Of a stretch of 64,000 nt of DNA, positions 40,890-49,854 are shown piece after piece; positions within the stretch are counted from its first letter, which is position 1; each line of letters opens with the position of its first letter. The stretch covers positions 1 to 64,000 of the forward strand of contig UQXK01000001.1 of assembly GCA_900544985.1 (NCBI GenBank), written 5' to 3'. The position numbers were made by a program, and so were the translations under genes. The notes beneath the pieces were generated by a model that did no database searches, was not told where the DNA came from, and saw nothing but the letters and a program-made list of their open reading frames with translations. The DNA is from an uncultured Eubacteriales bacterium (GTDB lineage Bacteria > Bacillota > Clostridia > Oscillospirales > CAG-272).

Positions 40890-42259
40890 ACAGCATATCC
40901 TCCTTCAATTACCCATTCCGGAATGAACATATCAATTCTCGGTTCGTATGCTTCCGTCATGCGGACGGTTGCCCTAATTTCATTTGATAATATATCTTTA
41001 GTGTGTTTCACCATTTCGGCAATCATCTGCTTGCATTGCTCGTTCTTGCGTTCGATGTTGTCCCGTACGGCACCCTCTGCTGTGGATATTATGATATACA
41101 CGTTTACAGTATGCTTTTGTCCAAAACGCCAGCAACGTCGGATTGCCTGATAGAGCAATTCATAGCTATCTGATAGTCCTACAAATACCATGTTATAACA
41201 GCCTTGCCAGTTAAGTCCGAATCCCGCGATACTTGGCTTGGTAATAAGCCTTTGGAATAGACGTTCGGAAAATGCCGCAAGTCGTATTTCTTTACGTTCC
41301 GAAGTATCGGATCCTCTAACCTCTCGTGCTCCCGGAATCACTCTTCTGAGTTCTTCTGCTTCGTCGTTAAGGTCACACCATATCAGCCATTGTGCATCAG
41401 GATCAGTATCTGTGATTCTTTTGGCTGCCTTGCATCTTGCTAATAGGCTTAAACGTCTGGCATCGTGTCTTTCCGAAAGAGTGGAAGCAATCGGCGCATT
41501 ACTCTTTACCTCTATATACTTGATATTGAGCTTAGGTAAATCGTATCCGGTGCTGTCATATCCGAGATCAGCGGGAGTGGTCAAGACGACTGCCCAACTT
41601 GTGAGCCATTTCCAAAAGTCTTTTTCAGCATGACCTTTAAGTCTCCATTTGCTTGTGTCCCCGCCGTCATGCACAAAAAATTCGGCAAGCATTTCGGTGC
41701 GTTTCATTACTCCAAGAAATTCAGCTTGGTTGCCAAGCTCCATATAGTCATTCGGTGCCGGCGTTGCAGTACAAGAGAGTTTATATGGAATATCAGCACA
41801 ACTTTCTATGATCTGCGTGCGGAGTTTTCCGCTGTATTGTTTCAGTATTGAACTTTCATCCAATGCCACGCCACCGAATATAGTCAAATCAAAGTGATCG
41901 AGCATTTCATAGTTTGTGATGTTGATACCTTGAACAACGTCTTTCTGTGATCGGCAGATATTCACATCGTATCCGAATTTGAAACCCTCTCGCCTTGTCT
42001 GCTTTGATACAGCAAGCGGCGCAATGATGATCGTCGGTCTTTCGGTATGATTGGAAATAAGCTTGCACCATTCTAGTTGCTGTATCGTCTTTCCAAGTCC
42101 ACAATCTTCAAATAGTGCCGCCTTGCCTTTTTTTAGCGCCCATGCGACAATATCCTTTTGCCATTCGAACATTTTTGAATTCATATCAGCTTTTTCAAAA
42201 GAGAATCCGCAACACGGAATCGCTACTGCTTTTTTCTGTAAAAATTCATCGTAATTCAT
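40886..42259 (-). CDS. SNF2-type DEAD/DEAH helicase
   Basis: 457 residues from ATG 42259 (AGGAGAAAC upstream). WQKDIVAWALKKGKAALFED, CGLGKTIQQLEWC (Walker A), DLTIFGGVALDESSILK (DE-box DES), KLSCTATPAPNDYMELGNQ (motif III) and the C-terminal AGFGLNWQGCYNMVFVGLSD, YQAIRRCWRFGQKHTVNVYI (motifs V/VI). Likely remodels replication or recombination intermediates. Confidence 0.9.
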   Translation of the reverse strand: MNYDEFLQKKAVAIPCCGFSFEKADMNSKMFEWQKDIVAWALKKGKAALFEDCGLGKTIQQLEWCKLISNHTERPTIIIAPLAVSKQTRREGFKFGYDVNICRSQKDVVQGINITNYEMLDHFDLTIFGGVALDESSILKQYSGKLRTQIIESCADIPYKLSCTATPAPNDYMELGNQAEFLGVMKRTEMLAEFFVHDGGDTSKWRLKGHAEKDFWKWLTSWAVVLTTPADLGYDSTGYDLPKLNIKYIEVKSNAPIASTLSERHDARRLSLLARCKAAKRITDTDPDAQWLIWCDLNDEAEELRRVIPGAREVRGSDTSERKEIRLAAFSERLFQRLITKPSIAGFGLNWQGCYNMVFVGLSDSYELLYQAIRRCWRFGQKHTVNVYIIISTAEGAVRDNIERKNEQCKQMIAEMVKHTKDILSNEIRATVRMTEAYEPRIDMFIPEWVIEGGYAV

Positions 42260-42311
42260 CGTTTCTCCTTTTGTCCGTGCGGGTGGATATCCCCCCCGCC
42301 GAGCAGATTTG

Positions 42312-43826
42312 TTATTTACCCAAGACTTCACCCAATTTCTTTTTAAGAAGCGCATCGAAATCATCTTCGGTTTCTTCGATGACTTCCTCAATTTCGTCGG
42401 TCTCGGTGTCTATTGCCTCATCCCCGGACTTTTTGTAAAGCGGGTGTGTCCCGTTTAACATATGTTTTTCCTCATCGGACATTTCATATCCGAGAACACA
42501 AAGCCCTTGATACAGGCTTTTAAGTTTGGGATTTTCACGGTAATTGCCGCTCCAATCGACACAGTTGTTATTGAAGCTATCGCACCATTGCGCATATACG
42601 TTCATCAGAAGAGCTTTTTCCGGGTGTTTATCTATGAATTCCGCAACCTTAGCCCAATCATCATTATTTTTGATATCAAACAGTTCCTTGAACCTATCTA
42701 TGCTTGCTTGTACGGTGGAGTATCCAGAAAACAGTCCCTGGCTCATCATCGATACAATCTCGCGCAAACACATCCAGTCAGAAATTTTCTCGATATTTTT
42801 CTTACTGTCTCTATGTGAGTAATTTTTAATGAAGTTAAATCTTAACCAGAATGCACTTTTGGAAAGTTCGGAAAGTTGCTCTCTTCTTGTGCGTTCTTCA
42901 TCGCGCCTTTTCTGCTCCTCGCGCTCTGATCCTTCGGTTTCTTCGGTCATTACTTTATCGGCGCGAATGTATGGTATATCGTTGTAGCCCCATGCAAAGT
43001 AGAGCTTATCGTGGCTTTTTGCATATTCTGCAATCTTTTCATTGCTTGGCTCACCGTCAAGATAACCGAGAGATTTATACTGCTCATTCCAGATATCGTT
43101 GTATGAGATTTCCTCCATACCAAATGTTTCAAATATCTTTTGCCATTCTAATTTTCTCTTTTTCCCGTTTTGCGCGTTGAGTGCTTTTTGAAACTCTCGG
43201 TTGAAGTTGTTGGTTCCAATTTCGCAGAGGACTTTGTTTCTTGTATCAATATCCTCAATTTGAGAGAGCATATCATAATCCATTAGCGAGGCCTGTCGTC
43301 CGGATACATTTTTCAGTGTTTCTCCGTCCAATTCTGCTATTTTCAATCGGCGGCGAATAGTGGATTTTGAAAATCCTGTTTTTTCGGCAACAGCATCAAT
43401 ACTATCGCCAAAATCCATCATCATTTGGAATCCCTGTGCTTGCTCATAAATTGTTAGGTCTTCTCGTTGCATATTTTCCAAAAGCATGGTTTGAACCTGT
43501 TCGGCAGGAGTCATCTTGGCAATGACGCAGGGAAGCGTTTTTAGTCCTGCCGCCTTTGCTGCTTCAAGACGTCTATTTCCTATTACAACAAGATATCCAA
43601 TTTCAGCTTGCTGTTTCGGATCGTCGCATCCCACCCCAGTCGTTTGAAACCAAAAAGGAACGACTGTTAGATTTTGCAAAACACCTTTTGCCTTTATGCT
43701 TTCCGTGAGTTCTGTCAAGTCTCCTAAACTCTTACGCGGATTGTCGTGATGATGGTGTAGCAGACTAACGGGTATATTGACTATTTCTCCCGTGACTTCT
43801 TCTGTGTATACAAACTTATTTTCCAT
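42312..43826 (-). CDS. ParB-like partition/nuclease-domain protein
   Basis: 504 residues. ParB-N: PVSLLHHHHDNPRKSLGDLT, LTESIKAKGVLQNLTVVPFW, GNRRLEAAKAAGL and LLENMQREDLTIYEQAQGFQ (classic GxxRxxA and ENxQRxDL motifs). Helix-turn-helix follows (VAEKTGFSKSTIRRRLKIAE). The C-terminal half is not recognised. In the replication module it may bind origin or regulate expression. Confidence 0.85.
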   Translation of the reverse strand: MENKFVYTEEVTGEIVNIPVSLLHHHHDNPRKSLGDLTELTESIKAKGVLQNLTVVPFWFQTTGVGCDDPKQQAEIGYLVVIGNRRLEAAKAAGLKTLPCVIAKMTPAEQVQTMLLENMQREDLTIYEQAQGFQMMMDFGDSIDAVAEKTGFSKSTIRRRLKIAELDGETLKNVSGRQASLMDYDMLSQIEDIDTRNKVLCEIGTNNFNREFQKALNAQNGKKRKLEWQKIFETFGMEEISYNDIWNEQYKSLGYLDGEPSNEKIAEYAKSHDKLYFAWGYNDIPYIRADKVMTEETEGSEREEQKRRDEERTRREQLSELSKSAFWLRFNFIKNYSHRDSKKNIEKISDWMCLREIVSMMSQGLFSGYSTVQASIDRFKELFDIKNNDDWAKVAEFIDKHPEKALLMNVYAQWCDSFNNNCVDWSGNYRENPKLKSLYQGLCVLGYEMSDEEKHMLNGTHPLYKKSGDEAIDTETDEIEEVIEETEDDFDALLKKKLGEVLGK

Positions 43827-43878
43827 GTTTTGCTCCTTTTTTATGTGACCGTATTATCCAGCGCGGTCCCGCTTTATT

Positions 43879-44295
43879 TTAGATTGTTGCAATTTGCAAG
43901 ATGATCTCCGTGTGGGGATTATCTGAATAAAATTTTCTAACTTGTGCATCAACGATACACTTGTCGTCGTCGTAGGCAACGCCGTTGAGTGCATCTGCTA
44001 TCAGTTTGCCTATATTGTCAAAGTCTGGTTTGACTATCGGTCGTATTTCACCGTTCTGCATTTTCTGCTGAACGGTTTTAGATTTGCTTTTGGGAATAGG
44101 GAAGTATGCCAAAACACGCATATCCACATATGTACCTTTGGGAAAACGGTATGCTCCACAGGCTTCTTTGTACGCCCACGCGACTAATGCTTCTTGTGTT
44201 CGTGTCTGTTCTTGGGTGTACTTTGCTCCTGTTTTTCGATTATAGCCTGTGCGCTGCCATCCTTTTGGATCGCCGGGAACGGTGAAGCGTATCAT
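43879..44295 (-). CDS. rusA: RusA-family Holliday junction resolvase
   Basis: 138 residues. FTVPGDPKGWQRTGYNRKTG, KPDFDNIGKLIADALNGVAY and DDDKCIVDAQVRKFYSD show the RusA core with its catalytic Asp cluster (DFDN, DALNG, DD). Resolves four-way junctions from recombination-dependent replication. GGAGG upstream. Confidence 0.95.
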   Translation of the reverse strand: MIRFTVPGDPKGWQRTGYNRKTGAKYTQEQTRTQEALVAWAYKEACGAYRFPKGTYVDMRVLAYFPIPKSKSKTVQQKMQNGEIRPIVKPDFDNIGKLIADALNGVAYDDDKCIVDAQVRKFYSDNPHTEIILQIATI

Positions 44296-44945
44296 TTCTT
44301 ATCCTCCAAAAGATTTGCTTTTTTAGGTGTATCAAGCTCTTTATATGCCTGCCCTGAGATAAGTTCCCATTTTTTATCTTCTTTCCTGCGGATATTTTGC
44401 ACTTCCAATAGGAAAGAGTCTGTTTCTGGGTAGAGTTGGCGGACTTTTCTTATCGAAGAAGACAGCGCCGCGGGGAGCGCCGCTGTTTGCATCTCTCTCT
44501 CATATGTGGGTTTGTAAAGGTCCATAAACGCCACTTTATCCATGCCGTCTTTATTGCCTGCATAACTGCCTCGGTGGAGTTCCCAAAGGGTATGCCATCC
44601 GATAGTTTCCACGACACGTTCGATAAGTGGAGGAAAAGTCGGGCGTCCCCAAGAGGATTCTCCCGTTGCATGCATAACATCCATTACTGCCATCCATGCA
44701 ATATCGGGCGGTATCAGTTCGGGATGGAGTATTTCAGCCATGGATTCTCTGATTTCCGCTATGCTTGGTGGCCATTTGTTGCTCGCTATGTGCTTTGTAA
44801 CCGCAAGCTCAACAGCGCTTTTGTCATCGTCTTTGAAGAATGCGTACCAAGCTGTTACCATTCCTGGTATGCTTTCCTCTTTGAAGCGATCGGGATATGA
44901 CATCACAATAACCGTTACAATGTCGAGCAATTCATTCTTTGTCAT
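44292..44945 (-). CDS. Helicase loader/inhibitor-like replication protein
   Basis: 217 residues. NELLDIVTVIVMSYPDRFKE then MVTAWYAFFKDDDKSAVELA and ASNKWPPSIAEIRESM are the G39P/loader-inhibitor type core (a helical helicase-binding domain). ATG 44945 has AGAGGAG upstream. Follows the replication initiator gene, as expected. Confidence 0.7.
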   Translation of the reverse strand: MTKNELLDIVTVIVMSYPDRFKEESIPGMVTAWYAFFKDDDKSAVELAVTKHIASNKWPPSIAEIRESMAEILHPELIPPDIAWMAVMDVMHATGESSWGRPTFPPLIERVVETIGWHTLWELHRGSYAGNKDGMDKVAFMDLYKPTYEREMQTAALPAALSSSIRKVRQLYPETDSFLLEVQNIRRKEDKKWELISGQAYKELDTPKKANLLEDKK

Positions 44946-46086
44946 CTCCACACTCCTCTCGCATTTTCGCAAGAACTCCGAGCGCCCCTGTCAAGGGAAG
45001 TTCCTTTGAATCTGTCGAAGTTCGGTTGTCATACTTGTGTTCGAGAATTTTTGAGAAATTCGAGGGCTTCATCATCCAGTCGAAATCAGCCACCCAATTC
45101 CTGTCATTTTGACCTTTAAGAAAAGATGACGCTTGCGCGATTTGGAATAATTCCTTAAAAGTACCAAGTGAGTTGTATGTTCGCCATCGTGCTGCTACTG
45201 CCTTTCGTCTGTTTCCGTCGATAGCTTTGATTTTTGGATAAGAGACGCAGATTTCGTGATATAAATCTCTGATTTTTGAAAACGGGCATTGCAACTCTGA
45301 CTGCGAAGCAGATAGAGTAGTAATATCTTCCTCTTCATCTCTAATATCTATATCTCTATTATCTTTATATCTATTATCTGGGTGGAAATTTTCCACCTCT
45401 ATTTCCACCTTATTTCCACTTGTTTGAGTAGAATGATTGTGAATTTGTTCCAGCAGTCCGCTGTGTACTTTTGCATGACAGCTACGACATAAAATATATA
45501 GGTCATCTACGTCATTGCTGTAACCATTTCCATGATGAATACAAAGATTTTCTTGACTGCCACAATTTTCACAAACGCCTTGCGCAAGATCAAAAGCTTT
45601 CATACCATTGCCACCATATCGTTTTTCATCGACATATTGTATCTCACCAGATGGGAGTAACAGCGTTTCGCGATTGAGACGTTTGCAAGTGCCGAGTTTA
45701 GGAGCTCGTATTTGCTGCTGATTTCGCTTTTGAATTGCCCAATTTGTTTCGCTCCCAACAAGAGTTTGATGATCTGTGAGGACAAGGACACCATCCTTAT
45801 CCTCGTAAATAAGACCAAAAGATTTGTAGAGATTAAGAGCAATTCGGATAGTGTCCGTCGAAAACCATTTGCAGTCTCGTTGTATTTTTTCTACGTCGTA
45901 CGGGATTATTATTTCTCCTATTTGGCGAGAAAGTTTTCCATCGGTGTTTATGGTTTTCAAGCAAAGCATTTGATACAATACAACATAATTCGCGCCATTG
46001 GGTTGACTCATGAAGTAGTCGATTGTATCAGAAGTCATAAATGACTCTTTTAGCTTCATCCAGTAATATCTTTTTCCTGTTGCCAT
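44932..46086 (-). CDS. Phage replication initiator with inserted HNH domain
   Basis: 384 residues. N-terminal replisome-organiser winged helix: YYWMKLKESFMTSDTIDYFM, SQPNGANYVVLYQMLCLKTI and IGEIIIPYDVEKIQRD. Residues ~180-230 are an HNH nuclease: CENCGSQENLCIHHGNGYSN, DLYILCRSCHAKVHSG, which breaks the usual domain layout. Then an acidic, low-complexity stretch encoded by iteron-like DNA, and a C-terminal domain (FKELFQIAQASSFLKGQNDR) that recruits helicase. HNH insertion may be a homing remnant or a real function. Confidence 0.8.
   Translation of the reverse strand: MATGKRYYWMKLKESFMTSDTIDYFMSQPNGANYVVLYQMLCLKTINTDGKLSRQIGEIIIPYDVEKIQRDCKWFSTDTIRIALNLYKSFGLIYEDKDGVLVLTDHQTLVGSETNWAIQKRNQQQIRAPKLGTCKRLNRETLLLPSGEIQYVDEKRYGGNGMKAFDLAQGVCENCGSQENLCIHHGNGYSNDVDDLYILCRSCHAKVHSGLLEQIHNHSTQTSGNKVEIEVENFHPDNRYKDNRDIDIRDEEEDITTLSASQSELQCPFSKIRDLYHEICVSYPKIKAIDGNRRKAVAARWRTYNSLGTFKELFQIAQASSFLKGQNDRNWVADFDWMMKPSNFSKILEHKYDNRTSTDSKELPLTGALGVLAKMREECGDDKE
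45331..45421. other. Candidate phage replication origin inside the initiator gene
   Basis: On the minus strand three GTGGAAA copies in direct order (45420-45382 region: GTGGAAATAAG, GTGGAAATAGAG, GTGGAAAATTT) with an inverted TTTCCAC, followed by ~50 bp of AT-rich repeats (AGATAATAGA, AGATATAGATATTAGAG) resembling an unwinding element. Iterons plus AT-rich DNA in the initiator gene recall lambda ori in gene O. Confidence 0.55.
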
Positions 46087-46108
46087 TCATTATCTCTCCT
46101 TTATCCAT

Positions 46109-46528
46109 TCAAAAGGGAAGATCTTCATCAGGTGGTATTTCTTCAAAATTCGGTATTGTTTGAGATGTTACATTTGGCATTAAGCCGCTTTGTTCAGAGC
46201 TTGATTTGCTTTCAACAAAACTTGCTTCATCTGCGACAACCTCGGTTGCATATCGTTTATTGCCATGTTGATCTTCCCAGGAACGTGTTTGAATCGTTCC
46301 GACTATACAGATTGGAGATCCTTTGCGGAAGTAGTTAGTTATAAAATCCGCGGTGTGGCGCCAAGCCACAACGTTTATAAAATCTGTCTTTTTTTCTGCT
46401 TCTTTGGAGGTTTTACGGTCAACAGCCAAAGAGAACGAAGTAACAGTTATTTGATTTGTCGTCATTTTTAATTCAGGGTCAGCTGTCAAACGCCCTGCAA
46501 GAATGACTTTGTTCAGATTAAGACTCAT
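46109..46528 (-). CDS. ssb: Single-stranded DNA-binding protein
   Basis: 139 residues. NLNKVILAGRLTADPELKMT, FINVVAWRHTADFITNYFRK, GSPICIVGTIQTRSWEDQHG are OB-fold SSB features, and the C-terminal PPDEDLPF is the interaction tip. Protects single strands during replication. Confidence 0.95.
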   Translation of the reverse strand: MSLNLNKVILAGRLTADPELKMTTNQITVTSFSLAVDRKTSKEAEKKTDFINVVAWRHTADFITNYFRKGSPICIVGTIQTRSWEDQHGNKRYATEVVADEASFVESKSSSEQSGLMPNVTSQTIPNFEEIPPDEDLPF

Positions 46529-46568
46529 TTGTTAATTATCCTTTCTGTGGTATTCGTATCATGCTGTA

Positions 46569-47093
46569 TTATTTTTGTTTACAGCATCTTCTGTTTTGGT
46601 TTTGCTCTATAATTGTTGCCCATCGACAATTTGAGGGGGTATAATTTCCATTTACATCAATTCGGTCTATGGTCAATTTATCGTTGTAGCCATTTTCCAT
46701 TGACCAGTGGTAGAATGACATAAAATCAGTTTTCCATTCATTGCAAACTGTAATTCCACGACCTCCATATAATGGGTATTTTTCTCCCTTAACATAGTCA
46801 CATCTTCTCTTCATTCCTAACCATATTCGATATAACCGACTATGTGTCAGTCCATGAGTTGTTTGAAATCTTGATTTTTTGCTATTTTCCAAAAAATGCT
46901 TACGTCCAAGACATCCACAGCTTGTAGTGTGACCGCTTTTCAGATGAGATAATGTTGTTAAAGTTGTTTTCCCGCAATTACATTTGCATAGCCACAATGA
47001 GTTCTTTTTTGATTTATCGGAACCTTGTCTTTCAATCACAGTCAGAATTCCGAAATGTTTCCCGATAATGTCATTTCTTGTTTTCCCATTCAT
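46569..47093 (-). CDS. HNH/AP2-like homing-type endonuclease
   Basis: 174 residues. Zinc region LWLCKCNCGKTTLTTLSHLK ... CGCLG; then LYRIWLGMKRRCDYVKGEKY, YGGRGITVCNEWKTDF and LTIDRIDVNGNYTPSNCRWA, the characteristic homing nuclease end seen inserted in phage genomes. It lies between SSB and NinB-like genes, overlapping the latter by 23 bp, so probably a mobile insert that spares its neighbours. Confidence 0.85.
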   Translation of the reverse strand: MNGKTRNDIIGKHFGILTVIERQGSDKSKKNSLWLCKCNCGKTTLTTLSHLKSGHTTSCGCLGRKHFLENSKKSRFQTTHGLTHSRLYRIWLGMKRRCDYVKGEKYPLYGGRGITVCNEWKTDFMSFYHWSMENGYNDKLTIDRIDVNGNYTPSNCRWATIIEQNQNRRCCKQK

Positions 47094-47598
47094 GTATCAG
47101 CAAGCTCCTTTCTTGTTCTGATAGTACGACAATTCCTACGGATTCTGCATCTTGCAAGACATTATCAAGCAGCCTACTCATTTCCTTTGTGTTGTAGGTA
47201 GAACTACCATGATATGCAAAGACCAATTTATATCCTTCCAATTTGCTATCATCAACAATTTCCGTAAACCAGCCAATACCATGAGATGACCATATTCTGT
47301 CAAATTCTTCAACGGCATCACATTTTATTGGGAGCGGTGTGTATTTTCCAATTTGGCGAATTTCATCTCGATAAACATCTTCTTTCGTTGAGTTGATTTT
47401 ATTTGCGATTTTTTCGCAAAACGCCCACATCATAGCATTAGCATCCTTTGATCTTCGCGCTCTGTGCTTTTTGATTTCAATATCGACATCGCAATCTTTC
47501 AACGAGTCAAATTCTTCCGTGTAATCACTCTTTGTAGAAAAGCTTATAATCTGCTCGCCTGAACGTGTAAAAGTAATGTCTTTTAACTTACCTATCAT
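47071..47598 (-). CDS. NinB-like recombination protein
   Basis: 175 residues. KKHRARRSKDANAMMWAFCE, KIANKINSTKEDVYRDEIRQ and FYHGSSTYNTKEMSRLLDNV-like end (here AYHGSSTYNTKEMSRLLDNV) match NinB. Lambda NinB binds single strands and aids recombination. Start 47598 overlaps the nuclease stop. Confidence 0.8.
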   Translation of the reverse strand: MIGKLKDITFTRSGEQIISFSTKSDYTEEFDSLKDCDVDIEIKKHRARRSKDANAMMWAFCEKIANKINSTKEDVYRDEIRQIGKYTPLPIKCDAVEEFDRIWSSHGIGWFTEIVDDSKLEGYKLVFAYHGSSTYNTKEMSRLLDNVLQDAESVGIVVLSEQERSLLIHEWENKK

Positions 47599-48209
47599 TT
47601 TGCCACCCACTTTGATTTATAGATATCAAGCAATTTCATCGCTTCAAGCGATTCGAGAAATTCCTTTGCGATATCTTCAAATGGCCTACTGTTTTTTCTC
47701 GTGTAGCATTCCGTATACAGATCCTCGCCATCGGAAACGAGATATTTGAATTCCTGCGCTTCCGGTACTATGAAAAAGTATGTCGGGTGTTGCGGAGAGT
47801 CGAGATATTTCCCAGCAAGTTCAGCAGAGCCGAATCCCTTATTGCTGAATTTTACATCAAAAATCGTGCCTGCTTTCAACGCGTCCAAAACGCCGTAAAC
47901 AAGCAAATTCATCGAGCCAATAGTCAACTCGCGTTGTGCGGTTACTTGCACGGGCGCGCCTTTTATAAGTGTTGCAACAGCATTTATGCCGTTCTCCCAT
48001 TTGTGATGAGCGGAGCGGGGAATACCCGCCGCCGCTTTATAAACCTCATTTTCAAAATCTATGCCGTTCTGCATTTCGGGTGTTGTATCTTTGGGAATAC
48101 GGTTTAATGTATTCAAAAAGTCGTTATATGCACTTTCCTGACTTTCTTCACGGCATTGGTGCAAATAGTTCCACGAGCTGATTAACGATTGTGTCATAAG
48201 ATAGCTCAT
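47595..48209 (-). CDS. PD-(D/E)XK-family exonuclease
   Basis: 204 residues. QNGIDFENEVYKAAAG, VYGVLDALKAGTIFDVKFSN (catalytic D...DVK) and SPQHPTYFFIVPEAQEF are the RecB/Cas4-type nuclease motifs. In phage recombination modules it resects ends for the annealing ATPase encoded next to it. Confidence 0.85.
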   Translation of the reverse strand: MSYLMTQSLISSWNYLHQCREESQESAYNDFLNTLNRIPKDTTPEMQNGIDFENEVYKAAAGIPRSAHHKWENGINAVATLIKGAPVQVTAQRELTIGSMNLLVYGVLDALKAGTIFDVKFSNKGFGSAELAGKYLDSPQHPTYFFIVPEAQEFKYLVSDGEDLYTECYTRKNSRPFEDIAKEFLESLEAMKLLDIYKSKWVAK

Positions 48210-48210
48210 A

Positions 48211-49158
48211 TCACTTTGTCTCCTTTACTTTGTACTCCTTGCTTTCCTTGTCCCATATAAAACCAAGTTCCTTGACTTTTGCAGAAAGCAAAGCACTCGC
48301 TTCTTTCTTTGATGTAAGGGCGTGTTTAAGAGAAGGAAGAGAGGTGACCGCAGAATTTGCGTCTTCAACAGTTTTGATATCATTAACAATTTTTGCGACT
48401 TCTGACATTGTTTTGTCATACTGTTCCTTCATAGGCGTAAATGCTTTAACATCCGCGGCAATGTTATCACGTGCCTTTTCAAATAATTTGGTGAGAAAGT
48501 CGTTATTGTCTGTCGGACCGATAGCGGGAACATTAAACTGTCCTTCGATTCCATAACAGCCTTTTGCAAAAAACTCCTGTGTGGGCGTGAATGTCACGAC
48601 GCGACTGTTTCCTATCATTTGAACATATCCGCCAAAGTCACAAGGTTGCCATACGATATTTCTTGCCGCTCCCTCGCATAAAAGCCTTTGCTGAGGATTT
48701 CCGTCTTTGTCCTTTTGTTCGTCGGAATGGAATACATAAATGACATTTTTGTTAAGCACGTCGCGGACGTGATTTGTAAAGCGTTGGAATTCTTGTTTGA
48801 CGGCGCCGAATCCTTTCAAGGAAAGCGCACCGTTCTTTTGGCGGTTTGTGGCGGGGTTGTCTCTCATTGCCCAGTCTTGCAAATAACTTACAAAGCTACC
48901 GCCCGTGTCGATGATAATTGTTTCGCAATCTCTGACTTCGGGAGATTCGATATCGGAGAGTACTTCTTCGTATGTAGTGCAAACTATCGTCGGCTTTCTG
49001 TGATACGCTTTAACACGCGATACGCCGCGGTCGAAGTCAATAAGAATTGGATTGGGCGCGGACAAGGCGAGCGTGGTTTTGCCGACACCAGGCGCTCCAT
49101 AGATAATCATTGAGAATTTTTTATCGGAAAATATAAGTTCATTAGGTTGTTTAATCAT
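48211..49158 (-). CDS. Sak4-like RecA-fold annealing ATPase
   Basis: 315 residues. IIYGAPGVGKTTLALSAPNP (Walker A), ILIDFDRGVSRV, and CETIIIDTGGSFVSYLQDWA (Walker B) define the small RecA-like Sak4/AAA_24 fold. The C-terminal third is helical and may hold DNA-binding. Works with SSB and exonuclease in single-strand annealing. Confidence 0.85.
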   Translation of the reverse strand: MIKQPNELIFSDKKFSMIIYGAPGVGKTTLALSAPNPILIDFDRGVSRVKAYHRKPTIVCTTYEEVLSDIESPEVRDCETIIIDTGGSFVSYLQDWAMRDNPATNRQKNGALSLKGFGAVKQEFQRFTNHVRDVLNKNVIYVFHSDEQKDKDGNPQQRLLCEGAARNIVWQPCDFGGYVQMIGNSRVVTFTPTQEFFAKGCYGIEGQFNVPAIGPTDNNDFLTKLFEKARDNIAADVKAFTPMKEQYDKTMSEVAKIVNDIKTVEDANSAVTSLPSLKHALTSKKEASALLSAKVKELGFIWDKESKEYKVKETK

Positions 49159-49194
49159 TTTGTTTTGCTCCTTTTTATTAGCATTTTTGTATTT

Positions 49195-49608
49195 TTATCC
49201 CTCAATCATAAGCTGTTGCTTTTGATAGAGTTGATATATTGTTTGACCTTGACTGTTCATCATATATGGTAGGAATATTTCGTCCATTTGCACCATTGCG
49301 CTTTCGAGGATCGCCATCTGAGATTCAACCCAGTCTTTGACAATGCGCCAAGCAACTTTTTCCGCGTGTTCTCTGTCGCATTTTACTTTTTGCTTTGATA
49401 AAACGCATTGCACGCCTTCGACGTTGGAAGGAAGCCGTATTCCTCTTTGACCGTTCGGAGTATCAATGAGAAAGCATACGGCGGTTATGCGTCCCTTGTC
49501 ATCGTAATCTGTAACAATTTTTTTTGCACCGTGTTTAACAAGCGAGCTTTGAATAGAAGCTATTGTCGTAAAGACATCTACATTTGTGGTGTAATTTTTT
49601 ATCGGCAT
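49195..49608 (-). CDS. Conserved small phage protein of the recombination module
   Basis: 137 residues. TTIASIQSSLVKHGAKKIVT, AVCFLIDTPNGQRGIRLPSN and AEKVAWRIVKDWVESQMAIL form a pattern found in many Firmicutes phages upstream of the recombinase; function unknown. AAGGAG upstream. Confidence 0.65.
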   Translation of the reverse strand: MPIKNYTTNVDVFTTIASIQSSLVKHGAKKIVTDYDDKGRITAVCFLIDTPNGQRGIRLPSNVEGVQCVLSKQKVKCDREHAEKVAWRIVKDWVESQMAILESAMVQMDEIFLPYMMNSQGQTIYQLYQKQQLMIEG

Positions 49609-49623
49609 TTTCCTTACTCCTTA

Positions 49624-49854
49624 TTACTCTACAAAAGAGAAGTAGCAATGAGGGCAGCCTGTGATAAGAGTTTTTCCTGCTTGTTCAACCGTGATTCCCG
49701 AAACGCTACCGTCTTTGTGTTCAATTCGTTCGTAGATATTGCTACCACACCGATAGCATTTTCCGTCAAGAGTAGGCGAGAAATTCGGTAACTCATTATT
49801 TGCACAATATCGAGACTGCGCTTCAATCGCTAACTTCGTGTTGTATTCATCCAT
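49624..49854 (-). CDS. Small zinc-ribbon protein
   Basis: 76 residues with GKCYRCGSNIYERIEHKDGS and TGCPHCYFSFVE: two C-x2-C knuckles. Typical phage early zinc protein. Overlaps the next gene by 8 bp. Confidence 0.65.
   Translation of the reverse strand: MDEYNTKLAIEAQSRYCANNELPNFSPTLDGKCYRCGSNIYERIEHKDGSVSGITVEQAGKTLITGCPHCYFSFVE

Noticed and set aside
45361..45421. CRISPR-like array from the short repeats in the initiator gene
   Set aside because: Repeat units are about 10-12 bp, degenerate and without unique spacers; they fit iterons.
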